A stretch of DNA of 64,000 bases, taken from assembly GCA_964633115.1 (NCBI GenBank), contig CAZWEO010000001.1, forward strand, positions 62,001 through 126,000, read 5' to 3'. Positions 16,414-25,360 of this stretch are shown in pieces (the first letter of the stretch is position 1; each line of letters begins with the position of its first letter). Source of the DNA: B30-G6 sp964633115. Lineage in GTDB: Bacteria > Desulfobacterota > Desulfobacteria > Desulfobacterales > B30-G6. Under the pieces are notes generated by a model. That model was not told the origin of the DNA and ran no database searches. It saw nothing but the letters and a program-made list of their open reading frames with translations. Position numbers and translations under genes: made by a program.

Positions 16414-17469
16414 ATGGCGGTAATACTTGTGCGTCTAAGACAAAGAACATTTTTTAAGCCTCTGTACATATTTGGTGTAATGTGGCTTCTCCTGGGTATG
16501 TCGGTTTTTTGTGGGGCCCTTTCCCTTACAGCCCATGCCGACCCTTGTTGCCGTAAACTCGGGAGTGTTGACTCAACTCCGGTTTGGGTCGTGGGTCATC
16601 GCGGTGCCGCCGGTCTCAAGCCTGAAAATACCTTGAGCGGTTTTGTCAGGGCATTGGAACTGGGCGTGGATGCCATCGAACTGGATGTTCTGATGACGGC
16701 TGACAATGTGTTGGTGGTTCACCATGATTTTAACCTGAAACCAGAAATAACCAGGAGATCGGATGGATCGTGGTTGCCGCCACAAGCCATTCGGCCGATA
16801 ATAGATATGACCGTTAAGCAGCTGCGGGCATTTGATGTGGGCCGTCTAAAACCCGGTACCCGGTATGCATCCAGATACCCAGTGCAGATCCCTTCGGACG
16901 GCGAACCGATTCCCTTGCTGCGTGACGTTATTCAGCTGATTAAAGACTCAGATAATGCCGTCGTTGAATTATGGATCGAAATCAAAACCACGCCGGAAAG
17001 CCCGGACATAACACCGTCGCCGGAAACCGTTGCCGAACACATTGTTGCCCTAATAAAAGATCAGCATTTCATGAAGCGGGTAAATATCCTATCTTTTGAT
17101 TGGCGCTCGCTTATTCATATTCAAAAGCTAGCCCCATTCATCCCAACAGTCTATCTCACTTCGGACACCAAGCAATTTAAATCAGCCAGCTTCATGAATC
17201 CCTGGGATTCAGATTGGACCGCCAGTTTTAATATTGGTGATTACGATGGCTCGATACCCCGGACGATCGTATCAGCCGGCGGACGCTGGTGGGCCCCCAA
17301 GCACACCCAAATAAAGGCAAAGCAAGTCCAGGAAGCACATCGCTTGGGATTGTGTGTCGCTGTTTGGACACCGGATTCTGAAAAGGCCATCAAACATATG
17401 ATCCAGATGGGGGTTGATGCCATCATATCCAACCGTCCGGATCGTGTTCACCAAATACTTGATGAATAA
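16414..17469 (+). CDS. Glycerophosphodiester phosphodiesterase, exported
   Basis: 351-residue enzyme with a long N-terminal signal sequence: a basic start MAVILVRLRQRTFFK, a hydrophobic core at about residues 18-38, and probable cleavage after AHA near residue 42. The catalytic domain has GHRGAAGLKPENT, AIELDV and VVHHD, the His and metal residues of the GDPD family. It should act in the periplasm, cutting glycerophosphodiesters before uptake, while the paralogue at 14249-15136 acts in the cytoplasm. It is divergent from the LacI gene across about 210 bases holding the operator. GGAG stands 5-6 bases before the ATG. Confidence 0.88.
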   Translation: MAVILVRLRQRTFFKPLYIFGVMWLLLGMSVFCGALSLTAHADPCCRKLGSVDSTPVWVVGHRGAAGLKPENTLSGFVRALELGVDAIELDVLMTADNVLVVHHDFNLKPEITRRSDGSWLPPQAIRPIIDMTVKQLRAFDVGRLKPGTRYASRYPVQIPSDGEPIPLLRDVIQLIKDSDNAVVELWIEIKTTPESPDITPSPETVAEHIVALIKDQHFMKRVNILSFDWRSLIHIQKLAPFIPTVYLTSDTKQFKSASFMNPWDSDWTASFNIGDYDGSIPRTIVSAGGRWWAPKHTQIKAKQVQEAHRLGLCVAVWTPDSEKAIKHMIQMGVDAIISNRPDRVHQILDE

Positions 17470-17470
17470 A

Positions 17471-17518
17471 TAAATTTGAATTCATCCCGCGCTGCAAGCA
17501 ACTGGGAATTCAAATTTA
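17471..17518. repeat. Short inverted repeat related to family A (copy 4)
   Basis: TAAATTTGAATTC (17471-17483) and its complement GAATTCAAATTTA (17506-17518) enclose 22 bases containing CGCTGC. The arms equal the outer end of repeat family A, so this looks like two family-A ends brought together. It lies between the convergent exported phosphodiesterase and the second ABC ATPase and overlaps the last codon of the latter (ends 17516). It may act as a terminator for both. Confidence 0.65.
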
Positions 17519-18598
17519 AAATAAGAGTTTACATTTTTGGGGATTCAAAAACAGGTAGATTTCCTGTCCTTCTTCCTGGGGCAGGTATTGCGATATCTGT
17601 ACACGTATCTTTGTATCGTTCACATTTACAAAGAGGTACAGAAAGTTACCCAGATAGGCCTTATTGGCGATGATGCCCTTGAACACGTTTTGACTCTCCT
17701 GGGGCGGTTCTGCAAATACTTCCACATCCTCGGGGCGTATGGAGGCATAGGCTTTATCTCCAACTTTTGTTTCCCCTGCATGTGATATCATACACAACAG
17801 GTTCTCGCTGAATTCAGTTCGGACAGAGACCTGCCCTTTATCCTGAAATACCTGGGTGATTTCTCCGGAAATAAAGTTCATGGTGCCGATAAAATCGGCC
17901 ACAAATCGATCCGCAGGCTGTTCGTATATTTCTTTTGCCGAACCGATCTGAACCACGTTGCCTGATTTCATGACCGCAATTCGGTCCGAAATCACCATAG
18001 CTTCGGCCTGATCGTGGGTGACATACACCGCTGTAATACCCATGCGTCTGACCAAGCTTTTGATTTCAAAACGCAGCTCTTCCCTGAGCTTGGCATCCAG
18101 GTTGCTCAAGGGCTCGTCCAACAGCAGGACCTTTGGATTTCTTACCAGGGCTCGGGCCAGAGCCACCCGTTGCTGCTGCCCCCCGCTCAGTTGTGAGGGG
18201 TATCTGTCTTCCAGACCACCTAAACCCACCAATTCCAGTACGTTATGCGTCTTATCGCGTATCTCTTTTTTCGAGATTTTCAAAAGTTTCAAGCCATAGG
18301 CCACATTATTATAGACCTTCATGTGCGGCCAGACCGCATAGTTTTGGAACACCATGCCGATACCTCTTTTGGACGGTTGCACAAAGCCTTTTGATAGCAG
18401 GGGCTTTCCGTCGATGACGATGTCGCCTTCCTCAGGTTTCTCCAATCCGGCAATACAACGCAATGTGGTCGTCTTGCCACAACCGCTGGGTCCCAGCAGC
18501 GTCAGCATTTCTCCTTTTTCGATATCAAGCACGATACGATTCACCGCCACGACTTTTTTATAACGCTTGAACAGGCTTTTGATTTCTATAAAGGCCAT
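17516..18598 (-). CDS. ABC transporter ATPase, PotA/FbpC type
   Basis: 360-residue ATPase with Walker A GPSGCGKT at 36-43, signature LSGGQ at 137-141, Walker B LLLDEP at 158-163, switch His in YVTHDQ and a C-terminal TOBE domain from about residue 280. It energises the fused permease just upstream on the same strand. Family members import Fe(III), polyamines, thiosulfate or 2-aminoethylphosphonate. The fused permease favours the Fe(III)/aminoethylphosphonate-type branch, but the substrate is not settled. Confidence 0.87.
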   Translation of the reverse strand: MAFIEIKSLFKRYKKVVAVNRIVLDIEKGEMLTLLGPSGCGKTTTLRCIAGLEKPEEGDIVIDGKPLLSKGFVQPSKRGIGMVFQNYAVWPHMKVYNNVAYGLKLLKISKKEIRDKTHNVLELVGLGGLEDRYPSQLSGGQQQRVALARALVRNPKVLLLDEPLSNLDAKLREELRFEIKSLVRRMGITAVYVTHDQAEAMVISDRIAVMKSGNVVQIGSAKEIYEQPADRFVADFIGTMNFISGEITQVFQDKGQVSVRTEFSENLLCMISHAGETKVGDKAYASIRPEDVEVFAEPPQESQNVFKGIIANKAYLGNFLYLFVNVNDTKIRVQISQYLPQEEGQEIYLFLNPQKCKLLF

Positions 18599-18673
18599 GA
18601 AGTCTGTCTCCTTCGGGTTTTACTCAATCTGCACAAGTATTCACAGGCGCACTCTTCCTGGATACAAATCCAT

Positions 18674-20347
18674 TTAGTCTGCGGCACCCCAGGCCGCCTT
18701 TAGGACGCCCCCGCTGATTTTTGATATGATCAGGAGAAGGATGAATGTGATCACAATCATTAAAAAGGCCATGGCGGCCGCAATGCCAAACTCCATGCCG
18801 CGATGCCAGTTCAAATAGATACCGATGGGCAGGGTCTCCCACCCCCCCCGATAAAGAAATACCGCCGTCGAGATCTCCTGGAACGCCATAATGAAAAACA
18901 TCACCACGCCCACCATAACGCCTTTTAGCAGCAAGGGTAGCGAAATTTTAAAAAAAGTGCGGACTTTACCGGCCCCTGAAACTTCGGAAGCCTCTTCGAG
19001 TGATGGGTCCAGCTGTAAATAGGAGGAGTGTGCCATCCGCAAAAAATAGGGCAGGCGTCTTGCAAACAGGGCCAAGGGCATGATGATCCAATAGGTGGCA
19101 AGGGGGATCTTGTCCCAGAACGCCAAAAGATAACTAACACCAATGGCAATACCCGGAAAGGCCAGCATCAGGGTAATCACGAAATCCAGGGCATCTTTGC
19201 CCCGAACACGGGTTCTGACAATGATATAGGCTACGGGAAGCCCAAATGAAACCCCAAGAATCAGGGCGATACCACTGAAGAGGAAGGAGTTTTTTATCAT
19301 ATCCGGACTTTGCAGCAGAATTACCCTGAAATTTTCAAGCGTCCAATAACTGGGAAACGCCTCAAAAACCCATCTTCTGGAAAAAGCGGCCAATCCTAAA
19401 ACAATGGGAATCAGCAAGACCAGTATGGCGATAAAAATCATGTATACATAGGCGCATACCTTTATGACTGGGCCCGGGTTGATCACCCGGCCCTCTGACG
19501 TCGTGCCCTTGGAAAGACCGGTATACTTGCGCTTTTCAACCCACCAGCGGGCAAACAGAAAGAGGGTGATGCAGACAAGGGACGACACCATCACCGCCAC
19601 GATGCCCATATATTTGCGGTGTATATCGGTAAAATGATAGGCAATGTTGATATACGACACCGAGGGCAGGATATCCACCTGTCCCAAAATAAGGGGTGTC
19701 AGCCAGTCTGTGAAAGGCCATAAAAATACCAGGACGGCACCAGCTAGATAACTGGGCGTACACAGCGGCAGGGATATGGTGAAAAACCGGCGAATTCCGC
19801 CGGCCCCTTCTACTTCGGCGGCTTCTTCAAAGGAGGGATCGATATTGGTGAAGCCTGCTGATAGACCCAAAACGATAAAGGGCAGCATGTGCAGCGATTG
19901 GATGAATACCAGCCCGTGCAACCCATAAATAAAATTGATCGGTTCCTTAACCAGCCCTATCTCCATCAGGAGCAGATTAAGCGTGCCGTATTTCCCAAAG
20001 AAAATGATGAATGCAAAGACGCCGGCAAAGGCAGGCAGCACAATGGGTAACAGAATCAGAGCCGTAAATACGGTCTTGCCCCAATGCCGGTAGCGAGCAA
20101 GAATATAAGCTAGAGGCACCCCGAACACGGTGGTCGTTATCAACAATAAAGTACTGAGTAGCAGGGTGTTTCCAAAACACTTTAAGTAGTAGGTGTCCTG
20201 GAAGAATTCAAAATAGTTGCCCAGACCCCAGGCATCTGTTCCGGAAATCTTGAAGCTCTCCGCCACCAGAATAGACAAAGGGTAAATCACAAGAAAGGCA
20301 ATCACCAGCCACAGGAATGCCGCTAGGTAGGTATGGCCGCGAAACAT
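18674..20347 (-). CDS. ABC transporter permease, fused two-domain (FbpB type)
   Basis: 557-residue inner-membrane protein with two homologous permease halves of about 270 residues, each with an EAA loop: EEAAEVEGAGGIRRFFTISLP (about residue 175) and EEASEVSGAGKVRTFFKISLP (about 455). About 12 membrane segments are predicted. The fused layout is known from FbpB/AfuB-like Fe(III) importers and some phosphonate importers. The gene order binding protein, permease, ATPase on one strand is the usual operon. Confidence 0.87.
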   Translation of the reverse strand: MFRGHTYLAAFLWLVIAFLVIYPLSILVAESFKISGTDAWGLGNYFEFFQDTYYLKCFGNTLLLSTLLLITTTVFGVPLAYILARYRHWGKTVFTALILLPIVLPAFAGVFAFIIFFGKYGTLNLLLMEIGLVKEPINFIYGLHGLVFIQSLHMLPFIVLGLSAGFTNIDPSFEEAAEVEGAGGIRRFFTISLPLCTPSYLAGAVLVFLWPFTDWLTPLILGQVDILPSVSYINIAYHFTDIHRKYMGIVAVMVSSLVCITLFLFARWWVEKRKYTGLSKGTTSEGRVINPGPVIKVCAYVYMIFIAILVLLIPIVLGLAAFSRRWVFEAFPSYWTLENFRVILLQSPDMIKNSFLFSGIALILGVSFGLPVAYIIVRTRVRGKDALDFVITLMLAFPGIAIGVSYLLAFWDKIPLATYWIIMPLALFARRLPYFLRMAHSSYLQLDPSLEEASEVSGAGKVRTFFKISLPLLLKGVMVGVVMFFIMAFQEISTAVFLYRGGWETLPIGIYLNWHRGMEFGIAAAMAFLMIVITFILLLIISKISGGVLKAAWGAAD

Positions 20348-20372
20348 ATCACATCCTTAGGTATCAACAAAA

Positions 20373-20408
20373 ATCTGCGTGGACAAAACCATGTTTGCCC
20401 ACACAGAT
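20373..20408. promoter_or_regulatory. Stem-loop between binding protein and permease genes
   Basis: ATCTG-C-GTGG-A-CAAA pairs with TTTG-C-CCAC-A-CAGAT around a short loop, with two symmetric single mismatches. No T-run follows. It sits in the 94-base gap after the binding-protein gene, the same place as the stem-loop in the ugp operon, and probably stabilises the binding-protein message or thins transcription into the permease. Confidence 0.6.
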
Positions 20409-20441
20409 ATATCGGATTAAGTACTTGGGTCTAATTAACCC

Positions 20442-21743
20442 TTACGGAGAGACCAGCAAAGCGCGTGCCTTTGCGGCAGCCAATCTTGCGGCTGCGTACT
20501 TACCCTCATATTCAAAGAGCTTTCTTGCTTCTTTTATTTTGGCCTCGGCTTTGGTTACATTCATGTTCTCCGCCTTGGCTGCATTTATTTCTTCCTCGAC
20601 TTCTTCTATCAGGAACAGGCTGCTTTTTAGTTTGCCCCACTTTCGATAGATTTCATATTCATATTTTTTATTGACCTCATCCCATCTTGAAGCCGCCAGA
20701 TCCAGATCGTATTCGATGAAACCGACTTTTAGATCCCAAAATGAATCAACACCCAAAGCTTTCTTGGCGTGTTTGGCCATTTCGACGCCTTCCTTCTCCC
20801 ACACGGAAAACTTGATATCCGTTCTGGCCGCAAAATAGCGCCCGTTCAAGACAGATTTTTGCCCGTCCATACTGAAAAGCCAGTCCAGAAAAATCTTTCC
20901 CATTTTTTCATTAGGTGCACCTTTTAACAAGGCCACCGCTTCCGGAACCAGAATGGTTTTTTCCGGCAACAAATCACGTACGGGATAGCCGTCCTTGCGT
21001 GCGGCCATGGCATTCATTTGCGGTTGGGCGATTCCAATGGGGGCTTCGCCGCGAGCAGTGAGCTGGGTCGTATCGGTGCTGCCGGTGGAAAAACGGGCCA
21101 ATTGAGCGGCCAAAAGCCTTAGGTATCTCCAGGCTTCCTTCTCACCAAAGCCCTGAATAAGAATTTCAATGGCTTCATGCATGGTACCGGAAGCATACGG
21201 CAGCGTATGTACGATGTTTCCCCGGTATATGGGATTCAATAGGTCTCCCCAGGTTTTTGGTGGCGGCAGTCTCAGTTTTTTCAAAACTTTTTCGTTGTAA
21301 AGATTGGTGACAATCCAGGGTGCAAAACAGGTCCAGTAATCATCCTGATCCTTTACCTTCATGCCGCCCCATTTAGCGGGTACCATATCCCAATCCTTGG
21401 GCCTGTAAGGTACGATCAAACCTTCCTTCTTGGCAATCTCATGCGCCGGAGCACCGGCACCTAAAAAAATGTCGGCATCCGGCTTACCGCCCCACAGCCT
21501 TACTTTATCAAGACAAACCGGCCAGCCACCCGGCTTCACAAACGTGATTTCTACATCCTTGCCGTAGGTCTTTTTGTAATATGCTTTAAATCCTCTCTCC
21601 AGACTTTCGGCCAGCTCCGTATAAACCGGACCGACCCAGCCGAGCTTGTCGGCCGCCTGCACATCCTGCATGGGTACAGCCAGAAGCATTAGCGTCAGGG
21701 ACAAGAAAACAAAAAAGATCTTTGCTGCGTTAATCATCCTCAT
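20442..21743 (-). CDS. ABC transporter solute-binding protein (family 1, Fe(III)/phosphonate-like)
   Basis: 433-residue exported binding protein. The signal peptide MRMINAAKIFFVFLSLTLML ends near VQAA. The mature protein runs DKLGWVGPVYTELAESLERGFKAYYKK, typical of class-F binding proteins for Fe(III) and 2-aminoethylphosphonate. The start at 21743 is set by AAGGAGG 6 bases upstream; the open frame extends 9 codons further without a ribosome site. The last 60 or so residues are unusual: a charged, Ala/Glu/Lys-rich helical tail (EEEINAAKAENMNVTKAEAK then more) beyond the normal fold. The substrate is unresolved. Confidence 0.85.
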   Translation of the reverse strand: MRMINAAKIFFVFLSLTLMLLAVPMQDVQAADKLGWVGPVYTELAESLERGFKAYYKKTYGKDVEITFVKPGGWPVCLDKVRLWGGKPDADIFLGAGAPAHEIAKKEGLIVPYRPKDWDMVPAKWGGMKVKDQDDYWTCFAPWIVTNLYNEKVLKKLRLPPPKTWGDLLNPIYRGNIVHTLPYASGTMHEAIEILIQGFGEKEAWRYLRLLAAQLARFSTGSTDTTQLTARGEAPIGIAQPQMNAMAARKDGYPVRDLLPEKTILVPEAVALLKGAPNEKMGKIFLDWLFSMDGQKSVLNGRYFAARTDIKFSVWEKEGVEMAKHAKKALGVDSFWDLKVGFIEYDLDLAASRWDEVNKKYEYEIYRKWGKLKSSLFLIEEVEEEINAAKAENMNVTKAEAKIKEARKLFEYEGKYAAARLAAAKARALLVSP

Positions 21744-22209
21744 AGTAACCTCCTTTTTTAGATACCGCAATTCAGGAACAAAAAATGAGTCACGTTTTTA
21801 TGACGTGAATAGGATTAAACCTATTAGGAAAATAAATTTCCCATATGGTTTAAAAACAGCTGCTCTGTAATAAGGATTAGAAAGTAAGCGTCTGCTAATT
21901 ATAGCTGTGCGCGTTAAGAAATGGCCCGAAGATTGAAAAATCCCGAGTACATATTGACATCATTTACTATACCCAGAGATGATTTTTTGTCAAATAAAAA
22001 AAGTAGATAGGTTTTTAATGCCGGTTCTGGCCGTTGACGTTTCAATATATCGACTCTTTCCCCAATCCGCTAATATTTTTCACCCTAAATTCACAACAGA
22101 AAGTAATAACCGGCTAGGTCCTAAAGTAGACAATCTGCTTGATTAATAGCAAATGTGTGCTATGTGAATATAACTCGAAGAACGGCTTCTCTCAACTGGA
22201 GACATCAAC
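21744..22209. other. Intergenic region between divergent genes, 466 bases
   Basis: AT-rich. Near the binding-protein gene it holds two adjacent inverted repeats: TCACGT (21790-21795) with ACGTGA (21803-21808), and ATAGGATTAAACCTAT (21809-21824). These are possible operator sites for the ABC operon. The rest shows scattered promoter-like hexamers with poor spacing. No convincing small gene or structured RNA was seen. Confidence 0.4.
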
Positions 22210-22602
22210 GTGCAATCCTATCGAACCGGAAGGCTTTTTTTTGAATCCATCCCCATTGATTCCGATCTGATTGCCTATATTAAAGCCCTTTGTCTGAACC
22301 AATCGATCCAAATTGCCAGGTTTAAGGTTATAGGGATTGTAGCTTCGGCCACGATTGGTGTATATGATCTAAAGCAGCAAGTTTATGTAACCCATATCGA
22401 GAAGAAAGCCACCGAAGTGATATCCTGTATGGGCCATGTAAACTGGAATGAAGAAAAACCCCAGGTTGCCGCTAAAATAATTCTTGCTGACCAGCAAGGA
22501 CAGGTGACCGGTGGGCATCTTTTCTCCCCCACGTTGGTCCAAGAATCTGAAATCGATCTACAGGAACTGATAGATGTAAACTCTGAAATTGTCGTGTCAT
22601 AA
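22210..22602 (+). CDS. PPC/DUF296-domain protein
   Basis: 130-residue protein made almost entirely of one PPC (DUF296) domain. Visible marks are the N-terminal YRTGRLFFESIPIDSDLIAYI, the GIVASATIGVYD core, the EVISCMGHVNW strand and the terminal GQVTGGHLFSP with the conserved GGHL. These domains form trimers; in plants they are attached to AT-hook DNA-binding proteins, while the free-standing bacterial versions have no settled role. The GTG start has GGAG about 8 bases upstream. A short gap leads to ilvE on the same strand. One of the His residues (H-x-H motif) often present for metal binding is not clear here. Confidence 0.78.
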   Translation: MQSYRTGRLFFESIPIDSDLIAYIKALCLNQSIQIARFKVIGIVASATIGVYDLKQQVYVTHIEKKATEVISCMGHVNWNEEKPQVAAKIILADQQGQVTGGHLFSPTLVQESEIDLQELIDVNSEIVVS

Positions 22603-22677
22603 GCAGCGATGTATGCCGCACACGCTAGATAATAACAAAAATCACAAAAAGGACCTATTTGAACGAAGGAGGAGATG

Positions 22678-23742
22678 ATGCAACTAACCAGCACCCAAGC
22701 CCAAACCCTCAAACCCAAGCCTGACGAAACCAATCTCGGCTTCGGAACCATATTCACCGATCACATGTTCAATCTGGATTACAATCCTGAAAAAGGCTGG
22801 CACAATCCCAGGATAGAACCCTATGAATCGATTGCCATGGATCCGTCCACCATGGTTTTGCATTATGGTCAGGGTGTATTTGAAGGATTGAAAGCCTACC
22901 GGACCGATGCGGGCGGCATCCAACTTTTTAGACCGCTAGACAACTTTAAACGCATGAACCGTTCTTCCCAGCTCCTTTGTATTCCCGGACACGATGAAGC
23001 CTTTGCTTTAGAAGCACTAAAACAATTGCTGACGCTTGAAAAAGATTGGGTACCTAGCGAACCCGGAACGAGTTTATATATTCGTCCGACCATCGTGGCC
23101 ACCGATCCCTTTTTGGGTGTACGCGCCTCGTTTACTTACCGTTTCTTCATTATCCTATCCCCTGTGGGCGCTTATTATCCCGAAGGGTTCAATCCCATTA
23201 AAATCCTGGTATCCAAAGATCATGTTCGTGCGGTCCGCGGCGGTGTGGGTGAGGCCAAAACACCGGGGAATTATGCCGCCAGCCTGCTGGCCGGTGACAA
23301 AGCCCATGAAGAAGGATATACCCAGGTTCTCTGGCTGGACGGCGTCGAGCAAAAATATATCGAAGAAGTCGGTTCCATGAACATCTTTTTCGTAATCGAT
23401 AACGAGATTGTGACTCCCATGCTCACTGGCAGTATTCTTCCCGGGATTACCCGAAACTCAGTAATTCAACTGGCTCAGCACTGGGGCATGACGGTAAGCG
23501 AAAGAAAAATCAGTATCGATGAAGTCATGCAGGCCCAAACTTCGGGCAAGCTGACCGAAATTTTCGGATCCGGAACGGCCGCCGTTGTTTCTCCGGTGGG
23601 CGAACTTAAATATGGTGATAAAATTATTACTGTTGGCGATGGGAATGTGGGTCCGGTGGCTCAGCGGCTATTTGATGCCATTCAGGATATCCAGTATGGC
23701 AAAGCAGAGGATCCGATGGGGTGGGTTGTTCCCGTCTGCTAA
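22678..23742 (+). CDS. ilvE: Branched-chain amino acid aminotransferase
   Basis: 354-residue PLP enzyme of fold-type IV that interconverts Leu, Ile and Val with their 2-oxo acids. It shows LHYGQGVFEGLKAYR near residue 60, the YIRPTIVAT region, the PLP-lysine segment in GVGEAKTPGNYAASLL (about residue 200), and EIFGSGTAAVVSPVG near the C-terminus, the phosphate-binding loop. The length fits the group II (eukaryote-like, about 350 residues) branch. Two ATG codons stand in tandem; AAGGAGG is only about 2 bases from the first and 5 from the second, so the second (22678) is preferred. It is followed by a UDP-sugar pyrophosphorylase gene. Confidence 0.92.
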   Translation: MQLTSTQAQTLKPKPDETNLGFGTIFTDHMFNLDYNPEKGWHNPRIEPYESIAMDPSTMVLHYGQGVFEGLKAYRTDAGGIQLFRPLDNFKRMNRSSQLLCIPGHDEAFALEALKQLLTLEKDWVPSEPGTSLYIRPTIVATDPFLGVRASFTYRFFIILSPVGAYYPEGFNPIKILVSKDHVRAVRGGVGEAKTPGNYAASLLAGDKAHEEGYTQVLWLDGVEQKYIEEVGSMNIFFVIDNEIVTPMLTGSILPGITRNSVIQLAQHWGMTVSERKISIDEVMQAQTSGKLTEIFGSGTAAVVSPVGELKYGDKIITVGDGNVGPVAQRLFDAIQDIQYGKAEDPMGWVVPVC

Positions 23743-23769
23743 TAAAATCGTTAAAACTTTGACTTGATT

Positions 23770-25143
23770 ATGACCAAGGCATTAAGTGCATTTGTGTTAA
23801 AAATGGAACGTGATGAGCTGCCGCCAACGGTAATTGATACCTTTTCGCATTATTACCGACAACTGGCCGCCGGCGAATCCGGTCTGATTTCCGATACGGA
23901 CATCCAACCGCTCACCCCGGATGACATTTTGGATGCAGCAAGCCTGGAAGCCTATACTGCTGCGGGGCAGGCAGCCATGTCAAAAGCCGTGGCGATTGTA
24001 TTAAACGGCGGCTTGGGCACCAGCATGGGGCTTACCAAAGCAAAGTCCCTGATTCCGGTTAAAGCCGAACAAACCTTTCTGGATATCAAACTGAAGCAGG
24101 CTGAACACCGGGGCTCGCAGCTGGCGTTTATGAACAGTTTCAATACCCATTCCGATACAGTGGCGGCTGTATCGGCAGCTGCAACCAAACTGCAGCCGGC
24201 ATTCTTTATTCAAAATAAGTTCCCCAAGGTGCTAACAAAAAATCTCGATCCGGTCGACTGGCCGGAGGATCCCAATCTGGAATGGAATCCACCCGGTCAC
24301 GGCGATGTCTATGCTGCCCTATATGCATCTGGATTACTAAATCGCTTGCTTAAGAAGGGTATAAAATACGCCTTTATCGCCAATTCCGATAACTTGGGCG
24401 CCTCCTTGGACAAAAGGCTTTTGGGTTATTTTGCGGATCATAACTTTCCATTTATGATGGAAGTGGCCCAAAGAACGCCCGCAGATCTGAAAGGCGGCCA
24501 CCTGGCGCGGCACAAAAATGGAAACCTCGTATTGCGGGAAATCGCCCAGTGTCCCGAAGATGAAATCGCCGCCTTTCAGGACATCGAGCGCTATCGATAT
24601 TTCAACACCAATAGTCTGTGGGTCAATCTCACCTATCTGCAAGCCCTTTTTGAGGAAAAGGGGGCCCTATATCTACCCATGATCGTCAACCCCAAAACCG
24701 TGAATCCCAGATTGGCAGACAGCCCGGCTGTTTTCCAGATCGAATCTGCCATGGGTGCCGCCATTGCATTGTTTCCGGGGGCCAGCGCGGTTCAGGTGGG
24801 TGTTGACCGATTTATGCCGGTAAAAAAATGCCCCGAGCTTTTAGCTATCCGATCCGATTGTTACCATTTAACGGATAATTATGAGCTTATCCTGAATCCT
24901 GAACGTCAAATGCCGGCACCGCATATCACCCTCGATGTTCAATATTATGGTCATTTGGATGCATTTAATCAAAGATTTCAATGGATACCGAGTTTGGCGA
25001 ATTGCCAATCTTTGACCATCCACGGAAACATATTTTTTGAAAAAGATGTTATCATCTCCGGTAATGTGACCATACGACATGATGGAGACGACCCCGCCAT
25101 CATATCCGCAGGAAGCCGAATCGAATCGGATCTCAATATTTAA
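23770..25143 (+). CDS. UTP-glucose-1-phosphate uridylyltransferase family (eukaryote-type UDPGP)
   Basis: 457-residue cytoplasmic enzyme. The nucleotide-binding LNGGLGTSMG with following KSLIPVK (about residues 78-100) is diagnostic of the UDPGP family. GHGDVYAALYASGLL and IANSDNLGASLD supply sugar-phosphate and metal binding, and a left-handed beta-helix-like C-terminus ends the protein. It makes UDP-glucose (or a related UDP-sugar) for surface polysaccharides. The family is unrelated to the usual bacterial GalU. The open frame begins at a TTG two codons upstream; the ATG at 23770 is the more likely start, though its ribosome site is weak. Confidence 0.88.
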   Translation: MTKALSAFVLKMERDELPPTVIDTFSHYYRQLAAGESGLISDTDIQPLTPDDILDAASLEAYTAAGQAAMSKAVAIVLNGGLGTSMGLTKAKSLIPVKAEQTFLDIKLKQAEHRGSQLAFMNSFNTHSDTVAAVSAAATKLQPAFFIQNKFPKVLTKNLDPVDWPEDPNLEWNPPGHGDVYAALYASGLLNRLLKKGIKYAFIANSDNLGASLDKRLLGYFADHNFPFMMEVAQRTPADLKGGHLARHKNGNLVLREIAQCPEDEIAAFQDIERYRYFNTNSLWVNLTYLQALFEEKGALYLPMIVNPKTVNPRLADSPAVFQIESAMGAAIALFPGASAVQVGVDRFMPVKKCPELLAIRSDCYHLTDNYELILNPERQMPAPHITLDVQYYGHLDAFNQRFQWIPSLANCQSLTIHGNIFFEKDVIISGNVTIRHDGDDPAIISAGSRIESDLNI

Positions 25144-25360
25144 CCTCCATAAATTATATGGACATCTGATCCGAAAATGGATATGTTATTTAACATAACA
25201 CGCCAATTGTAACGAAGCACAACTCGATCGAAAGCGAATCCACAGCACCTCTTGCTATTGATGAACTCTTCTTTGTACGGCTCAATTCCGCTCTCCCTGT
25301 CCTGATAGTTTTTCTCTCATTTCAAAATGCATTTTGCATCCAAAAAAGAGGTGGCCTATC

